Source: Syntrophomonas sp.
GTDB taxonomy: Bacteria > Bacillota > Syntrophomonadia > Syntrophomonadales > Syntrophomonadaceae
Direction: 5' to 3'
Length of the DNA stretch: 37,813 bases
Assembly: GCF_028707975.1 (NCBI RefSeq)
Contig: NZ_JAQVZX010000013.1
Coordinates: forward strand, 1-37,813
Numbering within the stretch: position 1 is the first letter of the stretch; each line of letters begins with the position of its first letter. This document shows, piece by piece, positions 33,961 through 37,813 of the stretch. The notes beneath the pieces were generated by a model, which was not told the DNA's origin, made no database searches, and worked only from the letters and a program-made list of their open reading frames with translations. Both the position numbers and the translations under genes were made by a program.

Positions 33961-34335
33961 ATGAGTAAACGCCGGCAGGAAAGAATGTCTGTGGAAATAA
34001 TGCGCGTTTTATCCCAGATAATTCAGGAGGAGATAAAGGATCCTCGTATCGAATTTAAAAACCTTTCCATAACTCGAATAGATCTCAGCAATGACTATAG
34101 CCATGCCCGGGTAAATATCAGTATATTGGGGGATGAAAGCCAGAGGGAAGAGGCGATGAAAGCCCTGCAAAAGGCCAAAGGTTATTTCAGGAGCGCTCTA
34201 GCCCAGCAGCTAAAGGTGCGCCATGCTCCAGAACTGGAATTTCGCCTGGATCGCTCTATAGAACATGGAATAAGGATTTCCTCCCTCCTGGAAGAAATTA
34301 GAGAAGAGGAAGAGGCTAAAGGTAGTAATGAATGA
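33961..34335 (+). CDS. rbfA: Ribosome-binding factor A
   Basis: RbfA binds the 30S subunit during late 16S maturation. The 124-residue protein has the KH-like fold signatures: RQERMSVEIMRVLSQIIQEE, IKDPRI, SHARVNISILG and LEFRLDRSIEHGIRI. I start it at ATG 33961 with AAAGGTGGG 7-8 bases upstream; the ORF-track TTG at 33853 adds 36 residues encoded by the repeat block and is not a family N-terminus. Its stop overlaps the nrnA ATG by 8 bases. Confidence 0.95.
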   Translation: MSKRRQERMSVEIMRVLSQIIQEEIKDPRIEFKNLSITRIDLSNDYSHARVNISILGDESQREEAMKALQKAKGYFRSALAQQLKVRHAPELEFRLDRSIEHGIRISSLLEEIREEEEAKGSNE

Positions 34336-35290
34336 TTTAAAAGAAATCGCCAGGAAAATAAAGGACAGCGATGACTTTTTACTCGTGGGGCATAAAGCCC
34401 CGGATGGAGATTGTATTGGTTCTTTACTGGGCTTATACCTGGGACTTGAGGCCATGGGCAAAAGGGTTGGAATTCTTTTGTCCGACCCTGTTCCCCCGAT
34501 CTACCACTACCTGACTGCGGTGGAACAGGTGAAACAGCCTGGAGAAATACAGTCTCAACCCCCCAACCTCATTTTTCTGGATTGTTCGGATGAACAGCGG
34601 GTAGGCCAGGAAACCTTCGCTCTCATACAGCATAGGAACTGCAGTATTAACATCGATCATCACCAAAGTAATAATTTCTTTGGTGATTTTAACTATATTG
34701 ATGCCAGTGCTGCGGCTACTGCCGAAATAATTACTGAATTGCTTCTGCATATGCAAGTAAATATCAACGCGGCTATGGCGGATGCTCTTTTGGCCGGTAT
34801 TATTATGGATACGGGAAGTTTTTTAAATGCCAATACTACCGGTAAAACCCTGAGAATAGCCGCTGAGTTGCTCAATTTTGGTGCCAGTGTCAATCTTGCC
34901 AGGATAAACCTTTTTGAATCCAAGTCGCGAAAAGAATTATTAATGTTGCAGAGGGCTCTGCAACATTTAGATTTTACTGCTGACGGCAGAATAGCCTGGA
35001 TGAGCCTGCCCTACCAGGAAATGGCGGATATCGGGGCGGAAGACTTGTATCCGGAAGGGCTTATCAACTATACTCGTATGATTGAAGGAGTGGAAGTAGG
35101 GATTTTGTTTCGTGAAATGCCGGCAGGAAAGATTAAAGTCGGCTTCCGATCACGGGGACAGGTTGATGTTGCTGCTCTGGCCCAAAAATTTGGCGGAGGT
35201 GGCCACAGGCAGGCATCAGGAGCCCAGTGCGAAGGTAAGCTGGAGGAAGTAAAGTCTACAGTAATTCTAGCGGTTAAGGATGTGATCTGA
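34328..35290 (+). CDS. nrnA: Bifunctional oligoribonuclease and 3'-phosphoadenosine phosphatase NrnA (DHH/DHHA1)
   Basis: NrnA degrades short RNAs (nanoRNAs) and dephosphorylates pAp, linking RNA turnover and sulfur metabolism. DHH motifs are present: GHKAPDGDCIGSLLGLYLG (motif I), LDCSDEQRVG, NIDHHQSNN (motif III) and GSFLNANTT; the DHHA1 domain ends with the glycine-rich FGGGGHRQASGAQC. Length 320 is normal. It overlaps rbfA and runs straight to truB (3 bases apart), the typical clostridial arrangement. RecJ is excluded by length. Confidence 0.93.
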   Translation: MNDLKEIARKIKDSDDFLLVGHKAPDGDCIGSLLGLYLGLEAMGKRVGILLSDPVPPIYHYLTAVEQVKQPGEIQSQPPNLIFLDCSDEQRVGQETFALIQHRNCSINIDHHQSNNFFGDFNYIDASAAATAEIITELLLHMQVNINAAMADALLAGIIMDTGSFLNANTTGKTLRIAAELLNFGASVNLARINLFESKSRKELLMLQRALQHLDFTADGRIAWMSLPYQEMADIGAEDLYPEGLINYTRMIEGVEVGILFREMPAGKIKVGFRSRGQVDVAALAQKFGGGGHRQASGAQCEGKLEEVKSTVILAVKDVI

Positions 35291-35293
35291 TTT

Positions 35294-36193
35294 TTGGATG
35301 GGTTTCTTAACATCAACAAATCCCAGGGTATGACTTCTTTTGATGTTATAAGAAAGCTTAAAAGATCTCTACCTCGAAAATACAAGTTGGGGCATTTGGG
35401 TACTTTGGATCCTATGGCTGAAGGAGTTCTGCCCGTAGCAATCGGCCAGGGCACCAGAATAATTGCTTTTGTGGAGGATGAGACCAAGGAATATTTAGCC
35501 ACCATGACCCTGGGAGCTTTATCCGATACCCAGGATGCCTGGGGAGAAATTACATACAGTAGCAAAAGAAAGGTAGAGCCGGGCCAAGTGGAAAAGGTCC
35601 TGGCTTTGTTTCGCGGTAAGAGCAGGCAAATTCCGCCCATGTACTCAGCCGTCCATCATGAAGGCAAAAGACTCTATGAACTAGCCCGTCAGGGTCTGGA
35701 GGTAGAGAGAAAAGCAAGAGAAATTGAGATTTTTGAGTTGGAACTGTTGGATAGTTATTGGGAGCGGGAATTTCCGCAGCTATGTTTGCGGGTAAGCTGT
35801 TCCCGAGGAACTTATATTCGCACACTATGTCATGATATAGGCCAGGAACTAGGCACCGGAGCCTATTTGTCCAGTTTATGTCGTAGTCGTTCCGCTTGCT
35901 TCAAGATAGAGGGGGCCATAAGCCTGGATTATATTCTGGAGAAACCGGAAAATCTGAGCCAGGCCTTACTGCCCATGGATTACCCTTTAAAAAATATGCC
36001 GCTTATTAGTGTAAGAACCGAAGAAATGTCTGCTATAATAAACGGAAATCAGATAAGCCGAACTGCCAAGATGCTGTTTCCCCGGGTGAGGCTCTATTCG
36101 CCGGAAGGACAACTGCTGGCTATTGCCAAAACAAAAAACTATAGTGACAAAACCGTTTTTGAGCCCTGCCGGGTGTTTAAGATTGGTGAATGA
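35294..36193 (+). CDS. truB: tRNA pseudouridine(55) synthase TruB
   Basis: TruB makes pseudouridine 55 in the T-loop of tRNAs. The start region GFLNINKSQGMTSFDVIRKL and the catalytic motif LGHLGTLDPMAEGVLPVAIG (with the nucleophile aspartate) are clear, as are RGTYIRTLCHDIGQELG and the C-terminal PUA-like part. Length 299 is normal. The start is TTG 35294 with AAGGATGTG about 10 bases upstream; the nearby ATG at 35298 is out of frame. ribF follows after 52 bases. Confidence 0.94.
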   Translation: MDGFLNINKSQGMTSFDVIRKLKRSLPRKYKLGHLGTLDPMAEGVLPVAIGQGTRIIAFVEDETKEYLATMTLGALSDTQDAWGEITYSSKRKVEPGQVEKVLALFRGKSRQIPPMYSAVHHEGKRLYELARQGLEVERKAREIEIFELELLDSYWEREFPQLCLRVSCSRGTYIRTLCHDIGQELGTGAYLSSLCRSRSACFKIEGAISLDYILEKPENLSQALLPMDYPLKNMPLISVRTEEMSAIINGNQISRTAKMLFPRVRLYSPEGQLLAIAKTKNYSDKTVFEPCRVFKIGE

Positions 36194-36245
36194 GTGAGGG
36201 GACAATTAAAGGTAACCCTAACGAAGAAATAGAAGGAGTTGCGGT

Positions 36246-37193
36246 ATGGAGGTAGTAAGAGAAATAGATAATTATACCAATAATGAAGATCCGTTGTTTT
36301 TGGCCCTGGGCAATTTTGACGGGGTACACCGGGGGCACCAGCGATTGATAGGTGATTTGGTGCAGAAGGCCCGAGCCAGCAAGGGCATCGCGGCGGCTTT
36401 TATTTTTGAACCTCACCCGGCTACGGTACTTAATCCCAGCCGGGCTCCCAAACTTCTGGTAAGCGCAAAACGAAAAGCGGAGTTAATGAAGGAATTGGGT
36501 TTGGATAAACTGATCTACAACAGATTTGATTCGGCCATAGCCAGGTGCTCCCCGGAAGAATTTGCAAAAACCATACTGGTGGAGAGACTGCAAATTAAAG
36601 AAACATTTGTGGGATTTAACTATTCTTTTGGGCACAAAGGCCTGGGTACGCCTCAACTTTTACAAGAGCTGGGAAAAAAATATACTTTTCGGGTTAATAT
36701 TATTCCCCCGGTAGAAGTCAATGGGCAGGTAGTATCCAGCAGCATTATCCGCCGGGCCTTGGATGCCGGTGATATCCAATTAGCCCGGGAAATGTTGGGT
36801 TACTGTCCCATGCTTGAAGGGGAAGTAATTGAAGGGGAAAAGCGAGGGGGAACTATTGGTTTCCCTACGGCCAATCTGGGAATTCGGGCGGAGCTAAATA
36901 TACCCGGAAAAGGGGTATATGCGGCTTTCGCAGAGATAGAAGGCGAGAATTTTGGGGCGGCAGTGAACATTGGGAGCAAGCCTACCTTTCATCAGGAGTA
37001 TCCCGTTTCAGTTGAGGCTAATTTAATAGATTTTGATAGACAGGTTTATGGACAAGATATAAGGCTGTATTTTCTCCAAAAAATTAGAGATGAAAGAAAA
37101 TTCAGCGGCGTAGACGAACTGATTAAACAGATTAAAATTGACCGCGAGCAGGCTATAAGAATTTATGAGTCGATAGAAAATAATAGAAAATAG
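36246..37193 (+). CDS. ribF: Bifunctional riboflavin kinase/FAD synthetase
   Basis: RibF phosphorylates riboflavin to FMN and adenylates FMN to FAD. The N-terminal FAD synthetase domain has ALGNFDGVHRGHQRLIG (HxGH-type), FVGFNYSFGHKG and SSSIIRRAL; the C-terminal riboflavin kinase domain has GGTIGFPTANL and VNIGSKPTF. Length 315 is typical. Start ATG 36246 with AAGGAG upstream. The order truB-ribF-rpsO is conserved in Bacillota. Confidence 0.95.
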   Translation: MEVVREIDNYTNNEDPLFLALGNFDGVHRGHQRLIGDLVQKARASKGIAAAFIFEPHPATVLNPSRAPKLLVSAKRKAELMKELGLDKLIYNRFDSAIARCSPEEFAKTILVERLQIKETFVGFNYSFGHKGLGTPQLLQELGKKYTFRVNIIPPVEVNGQVVSSSIIRRALDAGDIQLAREMLGYCPMLEGEVIEGEKRGGTIGFPTANLGIRAELNIPGKGVYAAFAEIEGENFGAAVNIGSKPTFHQEYPVSVEANLIDFDRQVYGQDIRLYFLQKIRDERKFSGVDELIKQIKIDREQAIRIYESIENNRK

Positions 37194-37267
37194 AATAATG
37201 GGATGATTCAGAAACTTTAGGTTAGGAATTGGTATTAGCATTCATCAACATAAACATAAGATAGGCC

Positions 37268-37398
37268 TTGCTTATCAAGCCATGATTGTATAAAATTAGG
37301 ATTGGATTTATAAAGAGTCAGAACCTCAGGCTAGGGCTAACGATTTCACCAGCGTTTTCCTTGGCCGATGGCGATTATCAGGCAGAGGAGGTGAAAAC
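37268..37398 (+). promoter_or_regulatory. Candidate rpsO promoter and structured leader
   Basis: TTGCTT (37268-37273) and TAAAAT (37291-37296), 17 bases apart, make a fair promoter. The following ~100 bases contain possible pairings (CCTC near 37325 with GAGG before the start; AACG with CGTT) and end with the strong Shine-Dalgarno AGGAGGTG. S15 is known to repress its own translation through leader structures in several bacteria; whether this leader does is unproven. Confidence 0.35.
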
Positions 37399-37668
37399 TT
37401 GTCATTATCTCTAGAAAGAAAAGGGGAAATAATTAAGACCTACCAGATTCATGAGAACGATACCGGTTCACCGGAAGTTCAAATTGCTATACTTACGGAA
37501 AGAATAAATTACCTGAATGAACATCTGAAAATAAATTCCAAAGACCATCATTCCAGAAGAGGATTGCTGAAAATGGTAGGACAGCGCCGGTCGCTTTTAG
37601 ATTATCTTAAGAAAAAAGACTTTGAGCGCTATCGGAGTATTGTTACCCGGTTGGGTCTGCGCAGGTAA
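37399..37668 (+). CDS. rpsO: 30S ribosomal protein S15
   Basis: S15 binds the central domain of 16S rRNA early in 30S assembly. The 89-residue protein has the complete family pattern: [60 protein letters not shown]. It starts at TTG 37399 with GGAGGTG 7 bases upstream. A terminator overlaps its stop codon. This is the last gene in the window. Confidence 0.97.
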   Translation: MSLSLERKGEIIKTYQIHENDTGSPEVQIAILTERINYLNEHLKINSKDHHSRRGLLKMVGQRRSLLDYLKKKDFERYRSIVTRLGLRR

Positions 37669-37694
37669 AGAGCGGTAATCCGCTCTTTATCTTT
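37667..37694 (+). terminator. rpsO terminator
   Basis: AAAGAGCGG (37667-37675) pairs perfectly with CCGCTCTTT (37680-37688) around TAAT; a T-rich tail (TTTATCTTT) follows. The left arm begins within the rpsO stop codon. Confidence 0.88.
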
Positions 37695-37697
37695 ATG

Positions 37698-37813
37698 GTG
37701 TGCCCGGCATGGGCGCAGTCTAATGGGTGAAAGTCCCTAGTGCGGGTTGATAGTGCCAAGCACATAGCCAAGGGCAAGGGTGTCCGCGGCGACGCGGAAT
37801 CTGAAGGAAGCCG
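37698..37813 (+). mobile_element. 5' end of a group II intron (truncated by window end)
   Basis: The sequence starts GTGTGCCCGGCATGGGCG, a GTGYG-type 5' splice site, and continues with GGGTGAAAGTCCC and GGGCAAGGGTGTCC and GAATCTGAAGGAAGC, which I recognise from the domain I region of bacterial group II introns that encode an LtrA-type reverse transcriptase/maturase. The intron starts 9 bases after the rpsO terminator stem; insertion behind terminator hairpins is typical of class C introns. The maturase gene would lie beyond the window. Boundaries are by eye. Confidence 0.85.

Overview
The window is a 38 kb, almost entirely plus-strand piece of a Bacillota (Firmicutes) chromosome. Evidence for this is the Bacillus-like gene order (flhA-flhF-flhG-che genes-sigD-swrB position-rpsB-tsf-pyrH-frr-uppS-cdsA-dxr-rseP-proS-polC-rimP-nusA-ylxR-ylxQ-infB-rbfA-truB-ribF-rpsO), a PolC-type replicase, a CheC/CheD chemotaxis set, purine-rich Shine-Dalgarno sites and many TTG/GTG starts. 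The added ispG, PilZ, FapA-like and NrnA genes suggest a clostridial lineage. My impression is Syntrophomonas or a close relative, but that is recognition from memory and was not checked by a search.

Region 1 (1-12603) is the distal part of a flagellar/chemotaxis operon: the C-terminal part of flhA, flhF, flhG, a PilZ protein, cheB, cheA, cheW, cheC, cheD, the flagellar sigma factor, a FapA-like polymer-binding protein, a small coiled-coil protein and a membrane-anchored protein at the swrB position. The last is the most unusual gene here. It carries a domain resembling the N-terminal domain of translation initiation factor 2, followed by a helix-turn-helix-like end.

Region 2 (12604-24941) holds translation and envelope housekeeping genes: rpsB, tsf, pyrH, frr, uppS, cdsA, an AI-2E-family permease, dxr, rseP, ispG, proS and an MgtC-family protein. 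uppS, dxr and ispG serve isoprenoid and undecaprenyl synthesis; cdsA and rseP act in the membrane. Region 3 (24965-28603) is a PolC that appears to lack the 3'-5' exonuclease domain normally inserted in its PHP domain. Region 4 (28604-37668) is the rimP-nusA-ylxR-ylxQ-infB operon behind a promoter plus an apparent leader terminator, then rbfA, nrnA, truB, ribF and rpsO. The window ends inside the 5' part of a group II intron that starts just after the rpsO terminator.

The non-coding space is not empty. The gaps before rpsB, tsf, dxr and rbfA hold dispersed repeats shared between these sites in both orientations. They include a ~50 bp element starting ACTGCAAA and containing palindromes that resemble ArgR boxes, a 31 bp GGGGACGGTCC element, and REP-like hairpins with a GTAG foot. 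No tRNA, rRNA or CRISPR array was seen.
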